Positions 8,882-16,542 of a stretch of DNA of 33,284 nucleotides are shown piece after piece (the stretch's first letter is position 1; the number at the start of each line of letters is the position of its first letter). Where the stretch lies: NCBI GenBank assembly GCA_003648635.1, contig QMPQ01000010.1, positions 1-33,284 of the forward strand, read 5' to 3'. Source of the DNA: Bacteroidota bacterium. GTDB lineage: Bacteria > Bacteroidota > Bacteroidia > Bacteroidales > GCA-2748055. A program made the position numbers and the translations under genes. The notes beneath the pieces are model-generated. The model saw nothing but the letters and a program-made list of their open reading frames with translations, did not search any database and was not told where the DNA came from.

Positions 8882-8896
8882 TGTTAGGGTTTAACA
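8882..8896. promoter_or_regulatory. Possible activator-binding inverted repeat
   Basis: TGTTA-GGGTT-TAACA is a 5-bp inverted repeat with a 5-base spacer. It is centred about 72 bases upstream of the predicted sigma-54 start on the minus strand. Enhancer sites for NtrC-type activators often sit 80-150 bases upstream, so the place is roughly right. The repeat is short and could occur by chance. Confidence 0.2.
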
Positions 8897-8933
8897 GATC
8901 CATATAAACGCTCGTTTTTAATGCAGCTGTGCG

Positions 8934-8963
8934 TTCGTTATTGTTGCAGTTTGCTTACATTTG
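8934..8963 (+). promoter_or_regulatory. Bacteroidota housekeeping promoter of the response regulator
   Basis: TACATTTG at 8956-8963 matches the Bacteroidota -7 consensus TAnnTTTG exactly. A TTCG at 8934-8937, 18 bases upstream, is close to the -33 TTTG element. The regulator's ATG at 8983 lies 20 bases downstream. This suggests the regulator/kinase operon is transcribed by the housekeeping sigma factor while the permease uses sigma-54. Confidence 0.6.
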
Positions 8964-8982
8964 GGATTAAATGCTAGTATAC

Positions 8983-10338
8983 ATGAGCCATAAAATTCTG
9001 ATCATTGACGATGATCACGACATACTGCTTACAGCCCGTATGTTTCTGGAACAATTGGAATTTGATGTTACTGTAATGTCCGATCCGGCACAGGTGCTCA
9101 CCCGATTAAGCAAAGAACATTTTGATGTGGTACTTCTTGATATGAATTTTCAAAGGGGGCAGACCGAAGGTGTGGAAGGCTTGCAGTGGCTTGAGCAAAT
9201 CAGGAAACATGATTCGGAGATGGTGGTTATCCTTATGACCGCATTTGGAGATGTGGAGCTGGCTGTGAAAGGGATCAGGGCAGGTGCTTTTGATTTCATC
9301 CTGAAACCATGGCAAAACGCAAAACTTCATGCATCCATTCTATCCGCATTAAAGCTAAAGCATACCCACCAGGAGAAGGAGAAATACCGGAATGTGGCCA
9401 GGACCCTGGAAGGGGATGTGGATATGCCCTTCATGCATATCCTGGGCGAATCAAATGCCATTGAAAAACTGAAAGAAAACATCAGGATTATCGCCCCCAC
9501 AGATGCTTCTGTACTTATTCTCGGTGAAAACGGGACCGGCAAGGAGTTGGTGGCCCGAAGCATCCACAGACTTTCCACGCGTGAAGAGGGAAGTTTTATC
9601 GGGGTGGATATGGGCGCTATCCCGGAAACACTTTTCGAATCGGAACTTTTCGGTCACCAGAAGGGGTCATTCACAGGAGCCATTCAGGACAAACCTGGTA
9701 GATTCGAGCTGGCGGAAAAAGGAAGCCTGTTCCTGGATGAAATCGGCAACTTGCCGGTCACCATGCAAACCAAATTGCTCACCGTACTTGAACAAAGGAC
9801 CATCAGGAGAATTGGTGCAGGTAGCGATATTCCCATTGATATCCGGCTGATCTCAGCAACCAATCAAAAGGTTCACCAGATGGTGGAAAAAGGATCCTTC
9901 CGGCAGGACTTACTCTATCGCCTCAATACAATTGAGTTGCTCATTCCTCCATTGAGGGAACGGGCGGATGACATCCCTCTGCTGGCAGAGCATTTCCTGA
10001 TTGAGGCCGGTCGGAAATATGGGAAAACGGGACTTGAGATTGGTAAAAGGAGTATGAAACAGCTTCAACACTACCACTGGCCGGGAAATGTGCGTGAGCT
10101 ACAGAACACTATGGCAAGGGCAGTGATCATGAGTGAGGATAAACAGATCCGCTTCGATCAGTTGGGCTCAAGCGCAGGAGGAAGTCCTACCGGGATTACA
10201 TTGAACATAGAGGACAATGAGAAGTCCTTGATACAAAAAGCTTTGCTTACCAATAAGGGAAATGTTACCAGGGCAGCCTCTGACCTTGGTATTGACAGGA
10301 ATGCACTTTACAGGAGAATGAAGAAATATGGCATTTAA
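8983..10338 (+). CDS. NtrC-family sigma-54-dependent response regulator
   Basis: This 451-residue transcription activator has three domains. The receiver has acidic residues at 9-11, phospho-acceptor Asp53 and the conserved Lys in FILKPW. The AAA+ sigma-54 activation domain has Walker A GENGTGKE (181-188) and the sigma-54 contact loop GSFTGA (228-233), a Ser variant of GAFTGA. A C-terminal Fis-type helix-turn-helix (NVTRAASDLGIDRNALYRR) binds upstream DNA. ATG 8983 is preferred over the in-frame ATG at 8971 because receiver domains usually begin with the KILIIDDD strand almost at once. It overlaps the kinase gene by 11 bases, so the two form a coupled two-component pair. The likely target is the divergent permease. 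Confidence 0.95.
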   Translation: MSHKILIIDDDHDILLTARMFLEQLEFDVTVMSDPAQVLTRLSKEHFDVVLLDMNFQRGQTEGVEGLQWLEQIRKHDSEMVVILMTAFGDVELAVKGIRAGAFDFILKPWQNAKLHASILSALKLKHTHQEKEKYRNVARTLEGDVDMPFMHILGESNAIEKLKENIRIIAPTDASVLILGENGTGKELVARSIHRLSTREEGSFIGVDMGAIPETLFESELFGHQKGSFTGAIQDKPGRFELAEKGSLFLDEIGNLPVTMQTKLLTVLEQRTIRRIGAGSDIPIDIRLISATNQKVHQMVEKGSFRQDLLYRLNTIELLIPPLRERADDIPLLAEHFLIEAGRKYGKTGLEIGKRSMKQLQHYHWPGNVRELQNTMARAVIMSEDKQIRFDQLGSSAGGSPTGITLNIEDNEKSLIQKALLTNKGNVTRAASDLGIDRNALYRRMKKYGI

Positions 10339-11695
10339 TAAATATACACTCCGAATTTCAGTTCGGCTGGTCCTGATCTTTATGGCCATGCTGGCTCTGA
10401 CACTGGTCATAGGACAGCAGGCCAGGCTGTTCACTGTTCTTGGCGTAAGCCTGATCCTGATTGCCTTTATCGTGGAGCTCTTCAGGACCATTGCCCGCAC
10501 CAACAGCATTGTGGAATCTCTTCTTGACTCTATCCGTTATGGCGACTATAATAAAACCATCCGGAACAAGGCTGCAGGGCTTGGTTTTGAAGGACTCGCA
10601 GATTCTGCACAAGCCATTATCCGGGCCATTGCCTCGGCCAGGATCGAGAAAGAAACACAGTACCAGTACCTCCAAACCATTCTTGAACATATCCACACCG
10701 GGGTATTGACAATCAATGAAGCCCATGAGCCTGAATTGATCAATCCACTTGCTTTGAATACCCTGGGGCTGTACAATACCAAAAATCCTTCGTGGGCCGA
10801 GATAGAAAAGAGAACTCCTCTTTTTACAAGTGCAGTGGAAGCCATGGGCGAATCGGGCAGACAAATGATCCGGCTAAGCACCACTCCCACAGGAAAACAA
10901 CTGCTGGTGCTTATCAATACTGTGAAAATCGGGGGAGCGCCCATAAAGATTATCACATTCCAGGACATTGAGCCTGAGATAGAGCAGAAGGAGATGGAAT
11001 CCTGGCAGACCATCAGCCGCATCATGGCCCATGAGATCATGAATAGCCTTACTCCACTCTCCTCCCTTACAGAAACAGGGATTATGCTTCTTGAAAGTGA
11101 AGGAAATCCCAAGGACGTAAGCGGGATCTCTCAAAAGACCATCGATAACCTTTATACCGCACTTAAAACTATCTCCAGCAGGAACCGTGCATTAGCAGAA
11201 TTTATTGGTAGTTATCGCCAGTTGTCACGCTTGCCATTGCCAGAAAAAAAGGAGTTACAGGTGACCGGGTTATTGGAGGAGCTCAGGGAGCTGTATGAGA
11301 TTCCTTGTAAGGAAAAGGGAATTTCCTGCTCCTTCAATTATGGACCGGAGAATCTGAGGATCATGGCAGATGATGCACAATTAAAGCAGGTATTGATCAA
11401 TCTCATAAAGAATGCTACCGAAGCTTTGGACAAGCAAATGGATCCCGTCATCGGTATCTCAGTTAAAAGAATCCTCCATCAGGTTTCCATTGAAATTTAC
11501 AACACCGGGCCGGCCATCCCTTCCGATGTGCTGGAAAAAATCTTTGTGCCATTCTACTCCACAAAACCGGAGGGATCTGGAATAGGCTTAAGCCTTTCGC
11601 GACAGATTATCCACAATCATGGAGGACAGATTGCAGTTGAATCTGAAGAGGGGAAAGGGACCACTTTTAAGCTTATGCTTCCTGTGCTCGAATAA
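10328..11695 (+). CDS. NtrY-like membrane sensor histidine kinase
   Basis: This 455-residue sensor kinase is the probable partner of the upstream sigma-54 regulator, with which it overlaps by 11 bases. Two membrane helices lie at about 12-30 and 33-52 with almost no periplasmic loop, so it probably senses a signal in the membrane or cytoplasm. A PAS-like region follows (about 110-215). The phospho-acceptor is His235 in ISRIMAHEIMNSLTPLSSL. The ATPase has the N box (LINLIKNATEAL, about 355) and the glycine-rich GSGIGLSLSRQI (about 418). The arrangement resembles NtrY-type kinases. The signal is unknown. Confidence 0.92.
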   Translation: MAFNKYTLRISVRLVLIFMAMLALTLVIGQQARLFTVLGVSLILIAFIVELFRTIARTNSIVESLLDSIRYGDYNKTIRNKAAGLGFEGLADSAQAIIRAIASARIEKETQYQYLQTILEHIHTGVLTINEAHEPELINPLALNTLGLYNTKNPSWAEIEKRTPLFTSAVEAMGESGRQMIRLSTTPTGKQLLVLINTVKIGGAPIKIITFQDIEPEIEQKEMESWQTISRIMAHEIMNSLTPLSSLTETGIMLLESEGNPKDVSGISQKTIDNLYTALKTISSRNRALAEFIGSYRQLSRLPLPEKKELQVTGLLEELRELYEIPCKEKGISCSFNYGPENLRIMADDAQLKQVLINLIKNATEALDKQMDPVIGISVKRILHQVSIEIYNTGPAIPSDVLEKIFVPFYSTKPEGSGIGLSLSRQIIHNHGGQIAVESEEGKGTTFKLMLPVLE

Positions 11696-11750
11696 GGTTT
11701 GGAGATGCCCTGCAATCTTCGTAAATTATATCTCCAAAAAATTCCAAATT

Positions 11751-12377
11751 ATGAGTAACGAAAGCATCGATTTTAAGAAGATTCTGAAAGATTCCCGGGA
11801 AACATTGCTGAATCCCAAAGCTTATTTTCAGTCCATGCCCCTCACAGGGGGATTAACCGAACCTCTGATCAAAGCAGCCGTATATGGAGTGCTTGCTGGT
11901 CTATTTGCACTCTTATGGAGTGTTCTGGGTATGTCGGCAGTAGGTGCCGGATTATTAGGCGGTGCGGTTGGGATCATGTCCCTGATCTGGTCTGTCATAG
12001 CTGCGATAATTGGGCTATTCATAGGTGGTGTCATCATGCTTGTGATCTCAGCGATCTGTGGCGGCAATACCGATTTTGAAGCCAACCTGAGAGTATCAGC
12101 ATCCTTAATGGTGATATATCCCATTAATGCCTTTCTTGCCTTATTTTATGGGATCAACTTCACCCTGGGTGGCGTGATCGCACTGGCTGTAAGCCTTTTC
12201 GGCATCTACCTGCTTTACCATGCTATCATCCAGGCCCTGAAAGGAAAGGAGTCCTCTGTGAAAATAGTGGCTATTGTACTCTTAGTTCTGGCCCTGGTGG
12301 GTTTCTTCGGAGGAAGAAGGGCATCAAATTCGATCAGGGATTTCTCTGAGATGTATGAAGAAGAGCTGGTGGATTAG
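11751..12377 (+). CDS. Yip1-family integral membrane protein
   Basis: This 208-residue membrane protein has a short soluble N-terminus containing DSRETLLNPKAYFQSMP, which is typical at the start of bacterial Yip1-domain proteins. Five hydrophobic segments follow, rich in Gly and Ala (for example AAVYGVLAGLFALLW and LLGGAVGIMSLIW). The ATG at 11751 is chosen over longer in-frame starts inside the kinase gene because the conserved N-terminus begins here. It lies 55 bases after the kinase and may belong to the same transcript. The function of bacterial Yip1 proteins is not known. Eleven bases separate it from the convergent DUF2202 gene. Confidence 0.8.
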   Translation: MSNESIDFKKILKDSRETLLNPKAYFQSMPLTGGLTEPLIKAAVYGVLAGLFALLWSVLGMSAVGAGLLGGAVGIMSLIWSVIAAIIGLFIGGVIMLVISAICGGNTDFEANLRVSASLMVIYPINAFLALFYGINFTLGGVIALAVSLFGIYLLYHAIIQALKGKESSVKIVAIVLLVLALVGFFGGRRASNSIRDFSEMYEEELVD

Positions 12378-12388
12378 ATATTCTACGA

Positions 12389-13039
12389 TTAATCGGCCAT
12401 GATCCTGTCAAACTCCTCCTGGCTTAGTTTGACGGGGGCATACTCCACCCCATATAAAGCCAGGACCCCGGTGAATGCCCTCAAATGGGCTTCAGAAGCC
12501 TTGCATAAATTGGTGTAGACCCTGATCACATCTTCATTGCTTGCAATGGAATCTAATTCGGTCCGAAGATCAATGATATCTACCTCTTCAATCAGGGCCG
12601 CGACTCTCAGCGCCTCCTCCCTGGAGGTGCTGCCTTTTTCAATCAGCGCATCATATAGCTCCTGTAACTCTTCATTCTGGAACACCCCCTCAGGATTCTC
12701 TCCTACGGGATCTTCAATATCAAACGCATCAATTAAATATTTGATGGCATCCATATGGGCTTGTTCACTTTTAGAAATGTTCAGGAAGGGTCTCAGTGGA
12801 TGGATCTCATAAAGATAAATATATACATCCCGGGCTACCTTCTCCTCCTCCCTCATAAACCTGATCCCATCAATTTCGGCTTCTGTGAGTTCGGACCCCT
12901 GAATGCCCGATTCGTTCTTTTCACTTCCGGGTGTCATTTGATCATCCAACCCGTTGGATTCTGTACATTGCGTAATTGAAAGTAAAATAGCTATCGCAAC
13001 AACCCACCATCCTGACAATCTGTAACTAATTTTTTTCAT
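12389..13039 (-). CDS. DUF2202 ferritin-like lipoprotein
   Basis: This 216-residue exported protein has a signal segment (residues 1-24) ending at Cys25 (SITQC), so it is possibly a lipoprotein, although the residue before the Cys is unusual. The mature part is helical and acidic, with GIRFMREEEKVARDVY, a SEQAHMDAIKYLID helix and an ASEAHLRAF helix. These Glu and ExxH-type positions on successive helices match the DUF2202 ferritin-like fold, which could bind a di-metal centre. The biological role is unknown. It lies downstream of, and on the same strand as, an AraC-type regulator with a heavy-metal-associated-like N-terminus, so a link to metal handling is possible but unproven. Confidence 0.8.
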   Translation of the reverse strand: MKKISYRLSGWWVVAIAILLSITQCTESNGLDDQMTPGSEKNESGIQGSELTEAEIDGIRFMREEEKVARDVYIYLYEIHPLRPFLNISKSEQAHMDAIKYLIDAFDIEDPVGENPEGVFQNEELQELYDALIEKGSTSREEALRVAALIEEVDIIDLRTELDSIASNEDVIRVYTNLCKASEAHLRAFTGVLALYGVEYAPVKLSQEEFDRIMAD

Positions 13040-13079
13040 AACTCAGACTTTTATATTCATATATCTATATAATTCGATA

Positions 13080-13087
13080 CAAATATC
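13080..13087 (-). promoter_or_regulatory. Possible -7 element for the DUF2202 gene
   Basis: On the minus strand the sequence is GATATTTG, one base away from TAnnTTTG, 41 bases in front of the ATG. No good -33 element is visible at the expected distance. The context GGATATTTGTA resembles GGATCTTTGTA in front of the PqqD-like gene, so the same promoter class may serve both. Confidence 0.3.
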
Positions 13088-13145
13088 CGTACTAATACCC
13101 AGGGACCTGTTATGAAATACGGGAATAATGTAACGAAATTCCTAC

Positions 13146-13751
13146 CTAATATAACTGATCAATGGGCTTTTTGGAAGAACGGTCACTTTCTCTGTACTCA
13201 CTCACTGTCAACCCGGTACTCTGCTTGAACTGGCTGGATAGGTACTGAACGCTGTTGTAATCCATTCTAAAAGCTATCTCGCTCAGGGTGAGCTCCTCCT
13301 GGTCGATAAGCTCTTTGATCCTCTCAATCTTATTCAGGATGATAAATTTCTCCAGAGTTATGTGTTCCTGCGACGAAAAGATTCTGGAGAGATATGAGTA
13401 AGAGAGACCCGTCTTCTCAACCAGGTATTCCGATTTCCTTACAATAGAGTCCACATTATTCATATAATGAATCAGTTCGACTACTGCCAGTTTGATCTGC
13501 TCGACCAATCGGCTATCTCGTGTTACAATGAGATCCATACCCAAATCAACCAGTAAGGTCCGGATATAGTCGTAGCTAATTTCCTGCTCATCATAGCTGA
13601 TGGTGGCCTTTCCCAGGCCTATCTCATCCACTCCTATCCCTGCTGCCTCAAGCTCCTCCTTGATCACACGGATGCAACAGTGGCTGATCATATTCTTAAT
13701 ATGAATGGTAGTAGTAATCAATTTCCCGGCTATTACAATGACTAACCGCAT
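13146..13751 (-). CDS. AraC-type regulator with degenerate HMA-like N-terminus
   Basis: This is a 201-residue transcription regulator. The C-terminal half is an AraC double helix-turn-helix (TGLSYSYLSRIFS near 115-127, and LSEIAFRMDYNSVQYLSSQF near 157-176). The N-terminal part (IHIKNMISHCCIRVIKEEL, 16-34, then a beta-alpha-beta pattern) resembles a known Bacteroidota AraC group whose N-terminus looks like a heavy-metal-associated domain with NMVCxRC. Here the first Cys of CxxC is Ser23, and Cys25-Cys26 form a vicinal pair. The first ATG (13751) is used, but a TTG at 13721 would give a more family-like start. It is divergent from the PqqD operon across 118 bases and may control it. Confidence 0.75.
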   Translation of the reverse strand: MRLVIVIAGKLITTTIHIKNMISHCCIRVIKEELEAAGIGVDEIGLGKATISYDEQEISYDYIRTLLVDLGMDLIVTRDSRLVEQIKLAVVELIHYMNNVDSIVRKSEYLVEKTGLSYSYLSRIFSSQEHITLEKFIILNKIERIKELIDQEELTLSEIAFRMDYNSVQYLSSQFKQSTGLTVSEYRESDRSSKKPIDQLY

Positions 13752-13804
13752 AAAGGCGCTCCTACCCTACTTAATAACTCAAATTATGTAACATTTTAAC
13801 AGAA

Positions 13805-13823
13805 AAGTATAACAGCTATACTT
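13805..13823. promoter_or_regulatory. Inverted repeat, candidate operator between the AraC gene and the PqqD operon
   Basis: AAGTATA-ACAGC-TATACTT is a perfect 7-bp inverted repeat with a 5-base spacer. It sits in the divergent promoter region, 11 bases before the putative -7 element at 13835. The 8-mer AGTATAAC occurs in it (13806-13813) and again at 13854-13861, just before the first gene. This fits a regulator-binding site, possibly for the adjacent AraC protein. Confidence 0.4.
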
Positions 13824-13834
13824 CCTGGAACCTG

Positions 13835-13842
13835 GATCTTTG
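13835..13842 (+). promoter_or_regulatory. Possible -7 element of the PqqD operon
   Basis: GATCTTTG differs at one base from the Bacteroidota consensus TAnnTTTG and lies 27 bases before the ATG at 13870. No clear -33 TTTG is found about 19 bases upstream; the inverted repeat occupies that place. This suggests an activator-dependent promoter, but the call is tentative. Confidence 0.35.
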
Positions 13843-13869
13843 TACGATAAACTAGTATAACTGTTCATT

Positions 13870-14124
13870 ATGCAAATCAAAAAAAACATTGCCGTGAGCG
13901 AAACAGGGTTTGTGTTCAACCCTACCACCGGTGACTCATATTCCCTTAATCAAGTTGGACAGGAGATTCTGGGCCATCTTGGCGAGAACAGATCGCCGGC
14001 TGAAATCACCTCCCTGATGACCAGCACCTACGATATTGATCCCCCCAGCTTTGAGAAGTACTTTTTCGACTTCATCAGCATGCTGAGGCAATTTGAACTT
14101 CTGGACGAAGAGAATGAAAACTAA
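13870..14124 (+). CDS. PqqD-like protein (RiPP recognition element fold)
   Basis: This 84-residue small protein matches the PqqD family pattern: an N-terminal beta-hairpin (IAVSETGFVFNPTTGDSYSLNQVG, only part of it conserved), a helix with the typical VGQEILGHL and then SPAEITSLMTSTYDID, and a final helix with FFDFISMLRQFELL. PqqD-type domains bind leader peptides of ribosomally made peptides and hand them to a modifying enzyme. Related stand-alone members are also found with kinases and ligases. It is the first gene of a six-gene operon and overlaps the ATP-grasp gene by 11 bases, which argues that it serves that ligase. No precursor peptide gene is obvious nearby. Its acidic tail (DEENEN) is unusual. 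Confidence 0.8.
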   Translation: MQIKKNIAVSETGFVFNPTTGDSYSLNQVGQEILGHLGENRSPAEITSLMTSTYDIDPPSFEKYFFDFISMLRQFELLDEENEN

Positions 14125-15157
14125 AATCACAGTAGCCCTTACAGGATTAAACAACACGGATAATCCCGGACCAGGGGTCCCGGTGATACGTGGCATCAGG
14201 GATTCAAAAGAATTTGATCCCCGGATCATAGGTCTGGCCTATGAGAACCTCGAACCAGCTATTTATATGGATGGAATAGTCGATAAAACTTACCAGGTTC
14301 CCTACCCCTCAGAAGGATCAGATGTGTTGTTACAGCGGATCCTGGATATCCATGAAAAAGATCCCATTGATGTACTGATTCCCAACTTTGATGCAGAGCT
14401 CTATGCATTTATGCGGTCGGAAAAGATATTGGAGAAGGCAGGCATTAAGACATTCCTCCCCACCCTGGAGCAGTTTGAAGAGCGCCACAAATCCAACCTC
14501 CCTGAATTCGGTGAGAGGTACGGTCTTTCGGTTCCTTTCAGTAAACCCATTATGCGGATCGATGAGATAGAAACACTCAAAGACGATTTTGAATACCCTT
14601 TGATGGTCAAAGGGAAGTTTTATGATGCTTTCCTGGCCTACAACGAGGAGCAGGTAAGGATGAATTACAATAAGATCAGCGCCAAGTGGGGACTCCCCGT
14701 CATTATACAGGAGTTTATCAAAGGCACTGAGGTCAATGTAGTGGCACTGGGAGACGGAGAGGGCAATACCATCGGTGCCGTCCCCATGCGTAAACATTAC
14801 ATCACCGATAAGGGAAAAGCCTGGTCTGGGGTAACCCTGGATGACCCAAAGCTGCTCGATCTGACCAACAAAATCATTAAAGCCATGAAATGGCGAGGCG
14901 GTATGGAGCTGGAGCTGGTAAAATCCAACAAGAACGAACTGTTCATCATCGAGATCAATCCAAGGATACCTGCATGGGTCTATCTAGCCGTTGGAGCCGG
15001 CCAAAACCTGCCCGAAGCACTGGTTAAACTGGCACTGGGAGAAGAGGTGAAACCCTACACCAGTTATGAGGTAGGGACCATGTTTGTCCGTTACTCATAT
15101 GACCTGATTACCAACCTGAAAGAATTTGAAAAACTCTCCACACTTGGGGAACTATAA
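14114..15157 (+). CDS. ATP-grasp ligase (CarB/PylC-like)
   Basis: This is a 347-residue cytosolic ATP-grasp enzyme that would form an amide or peptide bond through an acyl phosphate. The N-terminal Rossmann-like domain (1-110) includes DVLIPNFDAEL. The central ATP-grasp domain includes YPLMVKGKFYDA (ATP-binding Lys), VIIQEFIKGTEVNVVAL and a C-terminal metal-binding segment (MELELVKSNKNELFIIEINPR) whose Glu and Asn residues should hold Mg-ATP. It resembles carbamoyl-phosphate-synthase-like ligases, including PylC. ATG 14114 overlaps the PqqD-like gene; an in-frame ATG at 14093 has no conserved sequence. The PLP decarboxylase gene follows after 12 bases. The acceptor and donor are unknown. Confidence 0.88.
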   Translation: MKTKITVALTGLNNTDNPGPGVPVIRGIRDSKEFDPRIIGLAYENLEPAIYMDGIVDKTYQVPYPSEGSDVLLQRILDIHEKDPIDVLIPNFDAELYAFMRSEKILEKAGIKTFLPTLEQFEERHKSNLPEFGERYGLSVPFSKPIMRIDEIETLKDDFEYPLMVKGKFYDAFLAYNEEQVRMNYNKISAKWGLPVIIQEFIKGTEVNVVALGDGEGNTIGAVPMRKHYITDKGKAWSGVTLDDPKLLDLTNKIIKAMKWRGGMELELVKSNKNELFIIEINPRIPAWVYLAVGAGQNLPEALVKLALGEEVKPYTSYEVGTMFVRYSYDLITNLKEFEKLSTLGEL

Positions 15158-15169
15158 TATAGGAATATC

Positions 15170-16516
15170 ATGGAAAAGAGACCGTTTGAAAGACCATTTA
15201 TAAAAAAACTGCAGGCCGGGATGCCAAGCAAATTTGGCATGAAAACCCAGGCTGAACCCATCACACATATTGACGAAAATGCAGTGCCTGAGCTACTGGC
15301 CAAACATGGATCACCACTCTATGTGATCTCAGAGAATACCATCCGGGAAAAATACAAGAAGGCCAGGCATGCTTTTACCACCCGCTATCCGAAAGTCCAG
15401 TTTGCCTGGTCCTATAAGACCAACTACCTGGATGCAGTGTGCCGGGTCTTTCACCAGGAAGGCTCCTGGGCTGAAGTGGTTTCGGGATTTGAATATGACA
15501 AGGCCATCAATAACGGTGTGAAGGGAAGCCAAATTATCTTCAATGGTCCAGACAAAACCGATGAGGATCTGAAAAAAGCCATCGAAAACGACTCTCTGAT
15601 CCACATCGACCATTTCGATGAGATGTATTCAATCATCGCCATTTCCGAAAACTCTGGGAAGCGACCCAAAGTTGCCATTCGTGTCAACATGGATACCGGT
15701 ATATACCCCATGTGGGACCGCTTCGGTTTTAATTATGAGAACGGGGATGCCTGGGATGCCATCAACCGGATCATGATCAGTGAGAAAATGGAACTTGTGG
15801 GTCTTCACACCCACATAGGAACTTACATGCTTGCTTCCAATGCTTACAAAGTGGCTGCCGGGAAGCTGGCCGACCTGGCTTTTGGTATTGAGAGAAAGTA
15901 CGGAGTGAATATCAAATACCTGGATCTCGGTGGAGGATTTGCTTCCCAAAATACTCTGAAAGGGGCCTACTACCCCGGATCCGATACCGTACCTTCCGTT
16001 GATGAATATGCGGACGCCATCTCTTCGGCCATCCTGAATTCAGAACTGAATCCCAAAAACCTGCCCACACTGATCCTGGAGAGCGGAAGGGCCCTGATCG
16101 ACGATGCCGGGTACCTGCTTGGTACGGTTATCGCCAACAAACGCCTTTCCAATGGCAATCGGGCCACCATCGTGGATGTGGGGATCAACCTGCTCTTTAC
16201 CTCCTTCTGGTACGAACATGAAGTCTACCCCGCAGCCGCCGTTTCCGAACATATGGAAGAGACCACCATTTATGGTCCCCTGTGCATGAACATCGATGTG
16301 ATCAGAGAAGCCATTCAATTCCCTTTACTTAAAAAAGGGGACCAGTTTGTGATCAAACGAATCGGTGCTTACAACATGACCCAGTGGATGCAGTTTATTA
16401 CCCTGCGCCCCAATGTGGTTCTAATCGATACCAAAGGGAATGACCATGTGATCAGAAAGCAGGAAAACATGGAGCTTATCCGCCAGCAAGAGGTGATCCC
16501 CGACCATCTGAAGTAG
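15170..16516 (+). CDS. Fold-type III PLP decarboxylase (DAP/Orn/Arg decarboxylase family)
   Basis: This is a 448-residue pyridoxal-phosphate enzyme of the alanine-racemase/diaminopimelate-decarboxylase fold. PLP would bind Lys83 in WSYKTNY. HTHIG (213-217) and DLGGGF (252-257) form the cofactor phosphate and ring contacts, ESGR (304-307) replaces the usual EPGR, and the C-terminal domain gives catalytic Cys372 (GPLCMNID) and Tyr401 (GAYNM). In DAP decarboxylases the segment after the Cys is CESxD and in ornithine decarboxylases CDGxD. Here it is CMNID, so the substrate is probably neither. It lies between the ATP-grasp ligase and the channel fusion in one operon. It may make an amine or D/L-amino-acid building block for the ligase, but this is inference. 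Confidence 0.88.
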   Translation: MEKRPFERPFIKKLQAGMPSKFGMKTQAEPITHIDENAVPELLAKHGSPLYVISENTIREKYKKARHAFTTRYPKVQFAWSYKTNYLDAVCRVFHQEGSWAEVVSGFEYDKAINNGVKGSQIIFNGPDKTDEDLKKAIENDSLIHIDHFDEMYSIIAISENSGKRPKVAIRVNMDTGIYPMWDRFGFNYENGDAWDAINRIMISEKMELVGLHTHIGTYMLASNAYKVAAGKLADLAFGIERKYGVNIKYLDLGGGFASQNTLKGAYYPGSDTVPSVDEYADAISSAILNSELNPKNLPTLILESGRALIDDAGYLLGTVIANKRLSNGNRATIVDVGINLLFTSFWYEHEVYPAAAVSEHMEETTIYGPLCMNIDVIREAIQFPLLKKGDQFVIKRIGAYNMTQWMQFITLRPNVVLIDTKGNDHVIRKQENMELIRQQEVIPDHLK

Positions 16517-16542
16517 TCTGGATATAAACCTAAAAATCAGCT

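Noticed and set aside
10328-11695. Large open frames on the minus strand opposite the histidine kinase (up to 188 residues)
   Set aside because: They run antisense to a clearly recognised kinase with all motifs and show no family features, so they are shadows of its codon pattern.
11619-11750. Longer N-terminus for the Yip1-family gene
   Set aside because: The extension lies over the end of the kinase gene and has no conserved sequence. The family N-terminus begins at ATG 11751.
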